Assembly: GCA_008704415.1 (NCBI GenBank) | Contig: VXIS01000523.1 | Location: 1 to 21,216, forward strand | Source of the DNA: Sphaerosporella brunnea | Lineage: Eukaryota; Ascomycota; Pezizomycetes; Pezizales; Pyronemataceae | Direction of reading: 5' to 3' | DNA length: 21,216 nucleotides | Part shown: positions 8,051 through 18,507 of the stretch, in pieces | Numbering within the stretch: position 1 is the stretch's first letter | Layout of the letters: the number at the start of each line of letters is the position of its first letter | The notes under the pieces: model-generated | Seen by the model: the letters and a program-made list of their open reading frames with translations, nothing else | Databases searched by the model: none | What the model was told of the DNA's origin: nothing | Position numbers and translations under genes: made by a program

Positions 8051-10976
8051 CTATTTAACCCCCCACCTCTCCGCCTCGCGATCCCTCTCCGCCCGTCGCT
8101 CGAGGTCTCCCTCGTCTTCATACTTATAGCTAACCCTTCTCTCGCCGAGGACGGGAGCCGTCTCCTCCTGTGGCTCGTCATCACCACGACGCCTTCTACT
8201 CCTTCGCTCGCGCCTCCGCTCCTTCTCCCGGCGGTCGCGCGAAGACCGGCGCTTGTGCCTGCGTTCGGGCTCGCGGTCACGGTCACGGTCACGGTCTTTA
8301 TCTCTCTCATCATCACGCACACGGTCTTCAGGGTCCGCCGGCTCGTCGTCGCGTTTAGGCGAGCGAGAGCGGGAGCGGCTGCGGCGGTGTTTACGAGAAG
8401 AGCGGTGCGAGCGGTGGTGGGATCGTCTGTGACTGCGCCGGTGTTCGCGCTCGGGACTGGCGCTGCGGCGCCGGTGCCTCCGGCTGCGTTTGTGCCTGCG
8501 CTCGCCGCTGCGGCTGCGGCTTCGGGAGCTGGGTGCCCGCGAGGTTTCTTCGCGGTCTTCGCGCGGTTCCCGGGGCTCGCTGGGGGAGCGGGAGCGCTTG
8601 CGGCTGAGTGTGCCCGTTGAGTCGGGGGCTTCCTCGTTCTGTGGGGTGCGGGCTCGCGAGACGGGTGCGTCTGAGTCACGGGTTGGTGTGCGGCCGCGGG
8701 ACTCGGGTGTTGCGGAGCGACGACGTCGGCGTGGGCGGTCGCGCGAGCGGCTGCGGCTGCGGGAGCGCCGGCGGGAGGAGATCGAAACGGAGCGGCTATA
8801 GGATCGTCTATCGCGGGTCTCACGACCATCGCGGGTCTCACGGCCGTCACGGGAGGCGCGATCGTTGGGGGACATGCTGTGTTAGTATTAGTTAGAATCT
8901 ATCCGAACTGTTGTGAGATATGGATGAGTGGGGAAGAAATACCTCCTAGACCAGCTAGACCCTCCCGGAGCGCCGAAAGATCCTCTACCCGCAAACCCAC
9001 CACGAGGTGGCATGATCCCGCGGTTTGGTCTCCCCTCGCGCATAGCCTTGGGTCCAGTAGGTGCGCCTTCGACGCCCTTGCCGATTCCCTGCGGCGGAAT
9101 GTTAGCGGGGATATGGGGAGTGAAGCCGCCACGGAAGCCGCCGCGCGGCGATATGAATCCGGCTGCTCCTCCTCTGAAACCTCCACGGAAGTGCTGATTC
9201 ATGTAGGGCTGGTGTGGGAAGCCGCCGTGCTGGAAGCCAGCGTAGTCGTCCGGACCCATGGGGTAGCCGGCGTTTATGGCTATGTCCGGGTATGCGTGCG
9301 CGGAGGGGATAGCTCCCACAGGCTCGTTAGGGGGGAGTTCAGCATGGCTGGTGCCATCACCTGCGCCAGCCAGGACCACTGCCGAGTCCGAGTCGGCGCC
9401 TGCACCAGGTGCCACCGCGTCAGGAGTAGAAGATAAAGCGGTGGGAGCAGTCGTAGTCTCTGCTTCTTCCGAACCAGCTTCTCCCGAAACGACGGACGGG
9501 ATCTTTTCTCCCTTGGATTCACCACTTGTTGACGAGGGGGCCTTTTTGGCGACTTCCTCGATACCTTGTATCTGCTGCTGGAAAGCTGAATCTCCAAATT
9601 CTCCATTTTGCTGCTGCTGCTGCTGCTGTTGTGGTCCATTTGGTTGATTCTGCTGCTGCTGCTGGTTCGATTGTTGCTGAATCGCTGCCGGGTCAGAATT
9701 GAAAGGGCGGTTACTTCCTGCGAACCCACCGCCTCTCGGGAAGTTTTGTTGCCGAAAATGAGGACTATGATATTGCTGTGATGAGGCACCCTGAGATTGG
9801 TGATTATATCCACCAGCAGTAGCAGCAGCAGAATAGAATCCACCATTACGCATACCACCACCAGCCATCCCTTGGTTGAATCCCATATTATTCTGATTCC
9901 AGCCATGATCCCAGCCGCCCACGCCTCCTCCGTTCTGTCCATTAAAACCTCCGCCCATGTTCCCAAAGTTACCCCCGCCAAATCCTGCTTGCGCCATGGC
10001 CATTGGATTCATCATCGGGTACCCTAGAAATAGTAAGCATCCAACAAGAGAGACTGGTGAGTGAGATGAGAAACATACCCATCATGCCATTGGTATAACT
10101 ACCATCCCACCCGTTTTGCATGTATCCCCATCTGGATCCGGACATATCTTGATCTGGGAACATGGACTGGCCCATGTTCATTTGCTGTCCATTAAACCAT
10201 CCGCCTGGCTGGTTGTAATCCATCGGTTGCTGCGCAACACCATTTGGACCGCCGTTCACGTCCGGAGTCTCCGTTTTTCCTGGCGCGGCAGACTCGGCAC
10301 CTCCCTGCATCCGCGTTAGCTCGAGTTCCAAAACGCAGGAGCGACAATCTCACCTTAGCCGAACCGGGGGAGTCCTTCTTCTTCTCCTCGGTCGGTGCGA
10401 CCGATGCTGGTCCCGCAACAGGTGTAGTAGGCTCAGCTGGCGGGGTAGCGACTCGGTCCTCTCCAGTTGCAGGTGAAGCCGGCTGCTCGGCAACGGGCTG
10501 AGGCGACGCCGCTTTCACCTCGGGTACGGGCGTAGGCACCGGCGCCTGCTGTGGCGACTGCTTCTGTGCGGCCGCCTCCAGCTCTTTCTGTTTGAGGGCA
10601 TGTTTCTTCTCCTGAGTCCGCAGAAACACAGTGACCGTCGTTCTCAGAGCGGAATTAGGCTTGCAATCGTCGGGGTCTAACGGCGAATGGTCGCACACAG
10701 GACAAACGTTCGGAAGATTTGCACGACCTATGAGAGCACGGTCAAATTAGCCCTCGGAAAGGACCAAGAAACGGGTCGCTCATACAATTTTCGCAGATAG
10801 CCTGTTCGCAGCAAGGAAGACGGACGGCACCACGAGCGAGCCCGCTGCAGATGTTGCAACGAAGCTTCACGGGAATGTCGGGTAAGGGAAAGGAACTGCC
10901 GCCACACGTCAGCAAGGAGGAGATCGCAAGGGGACGGTGTCGCGTACGGCTGCGTGTCTTCCTGCGTGGCAGCCAT
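8051..10976 (-). CDS. C4C4 RING-finger protein with Gly/Gln-rich, RGG and SR-rich tail (881 aa, six exons)
   Basis: Exons on the minus strand are 10976-10948, 10895-10786, 10727-10354, 10304-10079, 10023-8943 and 8876-8051. All five introns (52, 58, 49, 55 and 66 bp) are GT-AG, several with CTGAC or CTAAC branch sites, and the joined exons total 2646 nt, exactly 882 codons. Cys 23, 26, 38, 39, 44, 47, 55 and 58 form an eight-cysteine C4C4 RING with a PCCEQAIC core, like the RING of RBBP6/Mpe1 proteins. A basic SALRTTVTVFLRTQEKK helix follows. The rest is a Pro/Glu-rich linker, a Gly/Asn/Met-rich part, polyglutamine near residues 362-386, RGG boxes near 526-594 and an SR/RE-rich tail from 607. 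The DWNN domain and zinc knuckle of true Mpe1 are absent. It is probably a nuclear ubiquitin ligase acting with RNA or RNA-processing complexes; that role is inferred from architecture. It resembles fungal proteins annotated as RING finger protein Znf1. Confidence 0.9.
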
Positions 10977-11399
10977 GGTGGCCGAGGCTCGCAGGATCAG
11001 GCAGAAAAAAGTGAGTCGACGGTTAAGTGACTGCGAAGAGCAATTGCGAATGGAAGGCTGAGCCGGAGCGATGGAAGGGTGTCGACGATGACTGTTAAGA
11101 ACAACAGCTTCTCGAAGTTCCAGAGACGTAATCTTTGTCGGAGGGGATAAATTGTCGTGTCGCGTGCGTCGGGGGTTGGATGGGGGGTTTAAAGTGGCAG
11201 TCGTGGGAGAAGGCTGGTGGCTGAGACTCAAACAAGAAAGTTAAGTTGACGCGAGAAAATTGTGCCGGGTAGCGAGAGTACGCAACGCTTCGACCCTGCG
11301 GCTCACAGTGCTTCCTCTCGCACACACATACACACACACAACGTCACGTCAAGCTTTGCGCGGAACGCGACGGAGGATTCGCGAGATTCGATCACCAGA

Positions 11400-11487
11400 G
11401 GGGGATTGGAGGGGAATCGGAGGGGGGGATTGGAGGGGGAATTGGAGGGGGGATTGGAGGGGGGATTGGAGGGGGGGATTGGAGGGA
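11400..11487 (+). repeat. G-rich ~12 bp minisatellite, unit GGGGGATTGGAG
   Basis: About seven imperfect tandem units of 11-13 bp (GGGGGATTGGAG and variants with AATC or AATT) run head to tail. Each has a G run of four to seven, so the plus strand is a strong G-quadruplex candidate. It lies about 425 bp upstream of the RING/SR gene start and about 670 bp upstream of the hydrolase start. Confidence 0.9.
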
Positions 11488-11949
11488 GCGATCTCGAGGT
11501 GGGATGCAGCAGTGGAGTGGAGTTGGAGGAGTGGAGAGATGGGGAGGTTGTGGGGATGGGTCGTTGCTGCGACGTGTGGAAGAGGAAAGAAAATTCAAAG
11601 CACGGACCGGTGCGCGAGGAAGCCTCCCAACCCTTCTGACGTATCTATACTTTCCATTCAATATCTATGTCTATCTGCGCCGTTTCCGGTCAGCCCACTG
11701 GCCATCACTGCAAGTGGCTCATTCAAGAACACGATGGAAACGCAGCTGAAATGGCGACGAAACCCGTGTTTCTTCGCAACGCACAGTGCAGCCAGCACTG
11801 CTGCAGCACAGCAAGCAAACCGTGGCTGAAGAGGTTCAGTTGCAAACATCACAGCTATATGTACGAGTATAGAGCATTGATACTTGTATGCACCAGGTAT
11901 GTATGCCATGATCGCATGCGGTCGAATGCAATATGATTAAAACAAAAGG

Positions 11950-11985
11950 TATGTATATGTATATGTATGTATGATGTATGTATGT
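11950..11985. repeat. Imperfect (TATG)n microsatellite
   Basis: TATG and TATATG units repeat through this stretch (GTATGTATATGTATATGTATG and onward), about 175 bp upstream of the hydrolase start codon. Confidence 0.85.
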
Positions 11986-12158
11986 GCCTCACTCACATTC
12001 ATAATGAATCACATTCCTCTGCTCCAACGGCCCGGCCCTCGTTACACAACCGTGCAGCCCCCCCCCCACACCCCACACCCCACCCACACTGGTGCGCGGC
12101 TTGATCCCCCACCTGGAGTCCGTCCGCGTCGCCCATACGTCAATCTCTGCCACCAGCC

Positions 12159-13497
12159 ATGTTGCTGCTGTCGGTGTCGTGGCTCGACGTCGCTGTCTTC
12201 CTGGCGTTTTTAACCTTCCATCTGGTCGCCTCATGCTTCTTCCTGCGCGCTGTTTACACTGCTATCCGGGCACTGCCCTTTCTACGTACCCAAACCAACC
12301 GATTCAAAAGTGCGAAAGAGTGACTGACGTGCGTGCAGTCGTTCAGCTGCCATGCCAACTGGTCAAACAACGCTGGCTCACGCCCGCTGAGTTGCAGCTA
12401 CCTTTTACACGCCGCACTACCGTGTTTCAGGACGTAGTGATACGTTGTTTACGCTGGGGCTTTAAAGAAATGCCGAGTGACGGTTCGTGAAATCCTCGAC
12501 CGGGCTTTGGATCGGGCTGACTGCTGCAGTGGGAAGAATATTTTTCTGCAAAGGCGTTGCGGTGCCGTATCTGCGATTCCGGATGTGGCGATCTGGCTAC
12601 CCGACACCCGGCAGGGGTGGGTGTCCTGGCTGGACCGAGATGGAACAGGTGCGTTCTCGGACAGATTCGCCGTGGGGAGTTTATTGATGTGGATATCCCC
12701 AGTGACAGGGTGCTTTGAGAGGTTTGTGGATTTCTCATGATGCGGCGGCAAGACCGGACTTGGTCCTGTACTACATCCATGGGGGCGGATTCACGATGGG
12801 CAGCAGCTACTTTTACCTCGAGTTCCTGCTTACATGGTGTTCGATCCTGCGCTCTCGTGGCGGCTTCAAAAACCCGGCCGTGTTCGCGCTCGAGTATACG
12901 CTCGTTCCCGATGCGGTGTATCCCGTGCAACTGCAGCAGACGCTGAGGGGGTACAGATATGTTCTTTCGCGGGCCGGCGATCCGGGTTTGGTCGCGGTTG
13001 GAGGGGATAGCGCGGGCGCGATGCTGGTGCTGAGTTTACTGCTCCATCTGGGCGCTCACAGCCGCAGCGAAACGCCCATGTTTGCGGCGCTTATATCTCC
13101 GTGGACGCATTTGCTGTTGGAGGAGAATAGGAACACGCCCAGCGACTTTTTGGATTCGGGCCGGCTGCAAGAGTTTGGATTGCGGTACGCAGGTTGCGAG
13201 GATCCCTACCAGCCGTCGGTTTCTCCAGGGGAATGTCGAGATGCGACTCTGTGGCGCGACAGCGTGCCGAGGCGAGGATTGGGATTTTATTATGGGTCCG
13301 AGGAATTGTTTGTTCCGGGGATACGTGAGCTGCGGGGAAGGCTGGAGACGCTAGGAGCAAGGGTTGTTGCGCGGGAGAAAGAGGAGGTACATTGCTGGCC
13401 CGTCGCGGGGATGTTTCTGGAGATGGAAGAGGGGAGGAGGAGAAAGGGACTGGTGGAAATGAGTGCTGACATAACGGAGGCGCTGCTTTGCGAATAG
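12159..13497 (+). CDS. HSL-type alpha/beta hydrolase, membrane-anchored, with two apparent frameshifts
   Basis: Exons are 12159-12285, 12339-12482 and 12530-13497, with introns of 53 and 47 bp and CTGAC-like branch sites. Exon 1 encodes a hydrophobic N-terminal anchor (VAVFLAFLTFHLVASCFFL). The third exon has the oxyanion motif HGGGF, the nucleophile elbow GDSAG (Ser), a GSEELFVP strand that should carry the acid residue, and EEVHCWP with the likely catalytic His. This matches the hormone-sensitive-lipase or steryl-acetylhydrolase type of fungal hydrolases, probably facing or embedded in the ER. Substrate cannot be told. The frame breaks twice in exon 3. At 12674-12677 (GGGG) the reading must shift from DSPWG to EFIDVDIPSD, and at 12714-12716 (TTT) it must shift again to RGLWISHD. 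Each break is one base short. No plausible intron removes them, so this is either a recent pseudogene or homopolymer error. Confidence 0.8.
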
Positions 13498-14232
13498 ATG
13501 CCGTATATGCCGTGGGTTGATCTTTGATATTGCAGTGACTGAGTACTCAGTAGATGTCCGTGTTTTCATCCCTTCTGTGGTCCCGTCGCGGGACTCCGCG
13601 GCGCCGGTGCCGAAGGCCGGGAGGGGGTTGTTCGTGACACGGTGGGATCTTGGGCGCTATGCGATGTAAGGGGACTGTCCGGGACTTGGCGGGTCGTGGA
13701 ACTGCAATTCGCGCTGAAATCAACGGCCATTGTACTCCTGCCAGCCAATGGGCACGGCTATGGGCAAAGTGTCTCGCAATGGCCTGCATGACACTCGTAA
13801 AAGGGGTGCTTATTGCAATTTATTTGTGTTTGTTTTTCGAGATGCGGCGACGTTGTGCATTTGGCCCTCCCCCCCCAGCAACCACCGCCTTAGCGCGAAA
13901 CCCCAACTCTACTCTCCTCACCACTGCGAACACAATTACTGTACTCTCCCCCATACCACCCTCCGCCGACGACTCGATCCCTTCAGAGGTCGTTGGCCCG
14001 TACTTGATCACTCTCAACTCCCTCGGATCCGCTCTCAGGTTGATATCCCGTCGCCGCTGTCGCTGCCCGCTCGAGTCGGGTGTCCGAGTTACCCCCCCCC
14101 CCGAAAGCCAACGCCCACGGCTGCCTCCGCTCGCTTCTCCACCAAGCTCCGCCCGCCCTGAGCTGCTCGTCCTGGCCGTCCCCCCCCCCCCCCCAGGAGA
14201 GCTCCCCCGCCCGGCGATAATCCACCGTCACC
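13498..14232. other. Intergenic region upstream of PIK1
   Basis: This spans from the hydrolase stop to the PIK1 start. The first half has no supported gene. The second half is C-rich, with C runs near 14093-14102 and 14180-14190, and is probably the promoter and 5' UTR of PIK1. The long frames here are shadows created by low-complexity C- and T-rich DNA. Confidence 0.5.
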
Positions 14233-17200
14233 ATGTCTCAATTGTTGTACAGATTCATCAACTCGGAGCATTTCAGCGATGACCCTTTCTACACCGTCAC
14301 CTACCTGGCGTAAGAGGCCCTCTCTCCCGAACGCGGCGGGCCAGCTGACTCCTGCCGTAGCCGCTACGCCGACCACATCGGTATCCACCACTTTCTGTGC
14401 ACAAAACTGCGCGACTTCAGCTACGAGGAGATTGAGTTCTTTCTGCCGCAGCTCTGTCACTTGCTCGTGAGCAATGAGAATATGCAGAGCGTGGCCCTGG
14501 AGGACTTTATATTTGAGCTGTGCGAGCAGTCGGCGCATGGTGCCCTCTTGGTATAACCACACCCATTCACTCGGGGCTTTTGTACCTGTCTGTTGCTGCC
14601 TGGGTGCTGGTACTGATGGGTGGAAATGCAGACATTTTGGCTCTTTCAGACTCATTTGCATGATCTGGCCGGAAACCCGCATTCTACAGCGTTCAAGGTG
14701 CGCGCATACCCGAGAATGCTTATTCGCACCGCCGGTATGAACCAGCAGGGGTTAACGTTACTCGATCTGTATTCTAGGTGTGTCGGCGAATCTACAATCG
14801 TATACAGAACATTGTATTTGGCGGCGGAGAATCCAAAAAGAAGGAGCGGTTAAAAGAAAACGTGTTACCAGTCACAGTTCTAGCCAGCTTGATCGCTGGG
14901 AGTATAGCCGCCCCACTTCTTCCCAGATTTGCCGGGCCTTTGGCAGTTGCGCAGGCCAGGAAGCCGCCAGCCCCTCAGGAAACAATCTCGGAAATGCCGA
15001 CAAAGCTGGCGCGCAGCAAGACGACGGGGTCTACTGGACGGAGAAAGAAAGAGAGACCTGCGCCGTTGAAGCAAACCGCATCCAGTCCAGCTACTCCGCC
15101 GCTCACTACCCCAGCCATTATCTCCCCACTCCCCTCGGCGGTATCTTTAGCATCGCCGAGACGGACAAAGACTGAAATTCGACCATCGCCGCTGGCGAGG
15201 CGGGCTTCGCACAATGAATTGCTTTCGGCATCCGAGATTCCTCCGGCATCTCCCTCTCTTCCAGACCTACGTGTGCACCGCCATTCTTTGCAGCCCACCT
15301 CCAGTCTATCAGGGCCATCCTTCTCTCCCGAAAGTAAAAGACGGCATGTGAAGAAGCCGTCATCGCCCAGTCTACTTTCACGATCACAGAAGATTCACAT
15401 GCTGCGAGCTAATTACTTCCGAAGGGAAGACCAGTTCCTGTCAGCACTGGACAGGATATCCAATAAATTGGTGGCCGTGCCGAAGCCAGCAAGATTAAGT
15501 GCACTTCGGGCTGAATTGGCCCTCCTCAACAATGATCTACCGTCAGAGGTTGATATCCCGGTAATATGCCCGGCAACTGTACATCAGAACAAGTCGCGCA
15601 CGAGCCACCACCGTATCGTTCGGATCAACCCGGCGGAGGCAACAGTGCTTAACAGTGCCGAGCGAGTCCCGTATTTGTTGATGGTAGAGGTCCTGCTGGA
15701 CGATTTCGACTTTGACCCCGACAAGCCCCAGAACCAGACTTTGTTGGGCACTTTGATGCAAGAAGAGGCATCTGGCAATCGGCAACGCATGTTTGACCTT
15801 TCCGAGTCTCCGCGGCAGTCGCGGCGAGTAGAGGCGGCCGATGAGGGTCCAACAAGCGTTTTCGAGCCTTCAGCCGGTGATATTGGGACATCTCCAATCA
15901 TAGGCCTCGGCGAGGGGTTCGACGATGCGGTTCCAGCAAGGACTAATCACTCTGAGCCAAATCCCTGGCCTCGGTCCTCGAGCGGTGCAAACAGTTTGTC
16001 TACCATGTCATCCCGGGGCGGCACACCGCGGTCCTCCGACCCCAGCCGCACCAGCAGCCCAGGTCCTCGGCAATCTGGAAGACCCAACAACGAAGCACCC
16101 GACCTCTCAGCGCTAGCCACACACATGCGCACGGCAGCCAACATGCTCGCGCAGCTCGAGGTCAGCGGTAACAAGCGACCCAAGAGCGAAGTCGCTGCCA
16201 TCAAGGCCAAGATCATTGCTAGCATGCAGTCGCTCGAAGAGCAAAGCTTCTTTTTTGAGGAAGCAACGCCGGCAATCCCGACTTTTGACTCAATCATGGC
16301 TAGCGCCGCCACCGCGCCGCTGCCAGCCTACTCTGAACGTGTTGCCGCTGAACAAGACGGCGTGACTTCATCAAAGAAGAATATCAACACCGAGGCTGGT
16401 GCTGCACGGATGGAGAATGACCAGATGACGTCTGGTGTGGAAAGAAAGGCGGATAGAGACGATCCCAGCGCTGCTACTTTCGGCGAGGAATGGACTGCCA
16501 AGAGGGAGCGCGTGAGGAAGTCGTCTCCGTATGGAATGTGTCCCAACTGGGAGCTCCTCAGTGTCATCGTCAAGACGGGCGCGGATCTGCGGCAGGAAGC
16601 CTTTGCTTGTCAACTGATTCATGTCTGTTCCGGCATCTGGGAGCGCGCACAGGTTCCCGTGTGGCTCAAGCGTATGCGGATCCTGGTTACAGGTGAGAGC
16701 TCGGGGTTGATCGAAACGATCACGAATGGTACTTCGCTGCACAGCTTGAAGCGGAGTCTGACGATCGCCTCTATCAACTCCGGCCACAACCCGCGCGGCC
16801 GCATCGCCAGCTTGAAGGACCACTTTGTCAAAACCTTCGGCGCTGAAGATACCCCCACCTACACCGCCGCTGTCGACGCGTTCGTCCGCTCCCTTGCTGC
16901 GTACTCCGTCATCTGCCACATCCTGCAACTCAAGGACCGTCACAATGGAAACGTACTCATCGACAACCAGGGCCACATCATCCACATCGACTTCGGATTC
17001 ATGCTCTCCAACTCTCCCGGGTCCGTAGGCTTCGAGAGCGCACCGTTCAAGCTGACGCAAGAATATGTGGACGTCATGGGCGGGGTCGATTCAGACGCTT
17101 TCAAGCTGTTTAGGACCTTGTGCAAGCAGGCGTTCCAGGCGCTCAGGAAGAGCGCGGATAATCTGGTGCTGTTGGTAGAGCTTATGGGTAAGGAAAGTAG

Positions 17201-17426
17201 AATGCCTTGCTTCTCCAGCGGCGTACAGTATGCCACCGCTCAGTTGAAACAGAGGTTTGTACTGCAGATGAGTGAGAAGGAGGCAGAGGACTTTGTGGAT
17301 GGCCTTGTCCAGAAGAGCTTGGGCAGCTATTCGACGAGGATGGTGAGCTCCCTCCCCCATGCACGGAGCAAGGCTGACGGGAAACAGTATGATCAATTCC
17401 AGTATTTGTCCCAGGGGATCTATTAA
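14233..17426 (+). CDS. PIK1: Phosphatidylinositol 4-kinase, Pik1/PI4K-beta type (978 aa, five exons)
   Basis: Exons are 14233-14309, 14361-14550, 14632-14697, 14778-17342 and 17388-17426, totalling 2937 nt or 979 codons. The enzyme makes PI4P from phosphatidylinositol, in yeast mainly at the Golgi and in the nucleus. The N-terminus (residues 1-150, LYRFINSEHFSDDPFYTVTYLARY, then a VSNENMQSVALEDFIFELCEQS helix) is the lipid-kinase-unique region. Residues ~190-310 and 460-560 are Ser/Pro-rich and disordered, and between them lies a conserved HHRIVRINPAEATVLNSAERVPYLLMVEVL block. The kinase domain occupies about 680-965: VKTGADLRQE with Lys near 710, the catalytic loop LKDRHNGNVLID near 831 and HIDFGFML near 849. 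The protein ends YDQFQYLSQGIY, as in the family. The final intron is 45 bp and has no stop, so a simple frame would wrongly read through it. Length is near that of yeast Pik1. Confidence 0.95.
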
Positions 17427-17832
17427 GCACCATGGCACCGTCGCTGGATTGGGGGATCTTTTTGTTATTGTGGACGAAGGGTCATCCTTCTATTTTCGTT
17501 TTTTCTTTTGGGCGTTTTGGTGTGCTTTACGTTTTCTGTTCCTTTCTTTTTTTTGTTTTCTTTTATCTTTGAGCATTGAGCATTGAGCTTTTTTGTTCGG
17601 CATCATCTCGTCATTCGTATTACGAGGGCTTGTTTGTGCACAAAATTGGGGATCGATCTAGAGGGAGTGTAATTATTTCTTTGGGGACATTTGGCCGCGC
17701 CGGAGGGCGGGGGGGAATAGGTGTTTTTAAGCCTTGGTTTTGTGTTGATGTGAGAAGTTGCCAGGTGGCGTGGCGGGAAGGAATGGCAGGTATGGTTCAA
17801 GGATGCAAAGGAAGAAAAGGTACCGTGAAACA
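17427..17832. other. PIK1 3' flank
   Basis: No gene is supported. The first 150 bp after the PIK1 stop is T-rich with several TTTT runs and a duplicated GAGCATT (17571-17584), consistent with a 3' UTR and termination zone. The rest is ordinary intergenic DNA leading up to the tRNA. Confidence 0.5.
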
Positions 17833-17917
17833 TCCGTTATGGTGTAGTGGCTAGCATCAGCCGCTCTCATGCAGAGCATTAAACCGGCTAGACCGGGGTT
17901 CGATTCCCCGTAACGGA
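17833..17917 (+). tRNA. tRNA-Glu (CTC) with a 14 nt intron
   Basis: The acceptor arms TCCGTTA (17833-17839) and TAACGGA (17911-17917) pair fully. The D-arm TGGTGTAGTGGCTAGCA is typical of fungal tRNA-Glu. The anticodon stem AGCCG (17859-17863) pairs with CGGCT (17885-17889), and the T-arm CGGGG-TTCGATT-CCCCG is perfect. The anticodon CTC is at 17866-17868. The loop is 21 nt instead of 7, leaving a 14 nt intron at 17870-17883 after position 37, the usual place. AGAGC in the intron can pair with GCTCT around the anticodon, as the splicing endonuclease requires. CCA is not encoded. Confidence 0.93.
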
Positions 17918-17922
17918 ATGAC

Positions 17923-17936
17923 TTTTTTTTTTTTTT
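17923..17936 (+). terminator. RNA polymerase III terminator
   Basis: A run of about 14 T starts five bases after the tRNA-Glu 3' end, the standard Pol III stop signal. Confidence 0.85.
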
Positions 17937-17992
17937 GTTCTTTGCAAGGTAGGCTCTCGGGCAGACGCTGGTAACTACAACGTAGTAAAACA

Positions 17993-18205
17993 AATATCCG
18001 GGCTGCTTATTGCAGCTTTTTATTTTAATTACTCAAGAGTGTTGCGACAGTACAGTGGGGTAGAGAGATTGTTGAACTGACTTTGACGTTTCTTCTCTTC
18101 TCTCCTCACCTGTGCGGCCCATCGGGGTGGTTTAGCGTCTAAATTCTGGCGCGGGCGGGCAGGGGTTTAGTTACCACTTGCTGGGTTATCTAGTATCGGA
18201 CAATT
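17993..18205 (-). pseudogene. Decayed partial copy of the neighbouring small secreted-protein locus
   Basis: This stretch aligns with 18477-18721 in the same orientation. Shared landmarks are AATATCCG at the left end, TGCAGCTT, TCTCTCCTC, TGTGCGGCC-ATCG, GGTTTAGCG, a GCGGG-rich patch, TTGCTGGGT and GACAATT at the right end. On the minus strand the frame of the second copy (PATGNPAP, then NLRDGRTC) is interrupted here by stops, and the signal-peptide part has no counterpart. About 65 bp present in the other copy, after the GRTC codons, is missing. It is therefore a diverged tandem duplicate that no longer encodes the protein. The spacing of the copies is about 490-520 bp. Confidence 0.5.
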
Positions 18206-18231
18206 CTAGGCCTAGGAAGGGGAATGGGAAG

Positions 18232-18253
18232 TGTGGACGGTTCACCGTCCACA
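18232..18253. repeat. Perfect 10 bp inverted repeat (hairpin)
   Basis: TGTGGACGGT and ACCGTCCACA are separated by only TC, giving a perfect 10 bp stem with a two-base centre. It lies between the two copies of the secreted-protein locus, just beyond the end of the decayed copy. Function is unknown; it could be a transcript hairpin or a factor site. Confidence 0.7.
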
Positions 18254-18507
18254 AAACTTGTTGGTTATTGTATCTGGCGATATGATATGCTGTATCTAAT
18301 GCGTGCGTTGTGTTTGTGGCATTTTTGGAATCGGAAAGCAATGTAAACGGCCGATCAAGTGCACTGTTACAGCGTTGCATGCACACCGTAGATTCCGCGA
18401 AGACGCTTCACCAACGTCGGCCGTCTGCATACAATCACAAAAAACTACGGGGTAACTTGAAGGCACTTAGATTGCGAATATCCGCTCTGTTTGTTGCAGC
18501 TTCCAGT

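Larger units (their letters stand above)
10977..12158. other. Intergenic promoter region between divergent genes
   Basis: The RING/SR gene reads leftward from 10976 and the hydrolase reads rightward from 12159, so this 1.2 kb is a shared divergent upstream region. It contains a (CA)n-like run at 11322-11341, a G-rich minisatellite at 11400-11487, a TATG repeat at 11950-11985 and a C-run near 12059-12068. Frames across it are driven by repeats. Mutually exclusive frames on both strands give no domain, so I call no gene. Confidence 0.6.

Noticed and set aside
8255..8895. Plus-strand frames opposite the SR tail
   Set aside because: These are antisense shadows of the repetitive Arg/Ser codons on the minus strand.
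11260..11829. 189-codon plus-strand frame with GLEG repeats
   Set aside because: The repeat residues come from the 12 bp minisatellite, and nothing conserved lies before or after it.
12670..12712. A ~30 bp intron (GTTTATTG...GACAG) to repair the hydrolase frame
   Set aside because: It is too short for the 45-81 bp introns seen here and would delete the conserved-looking DVDIPSD block.
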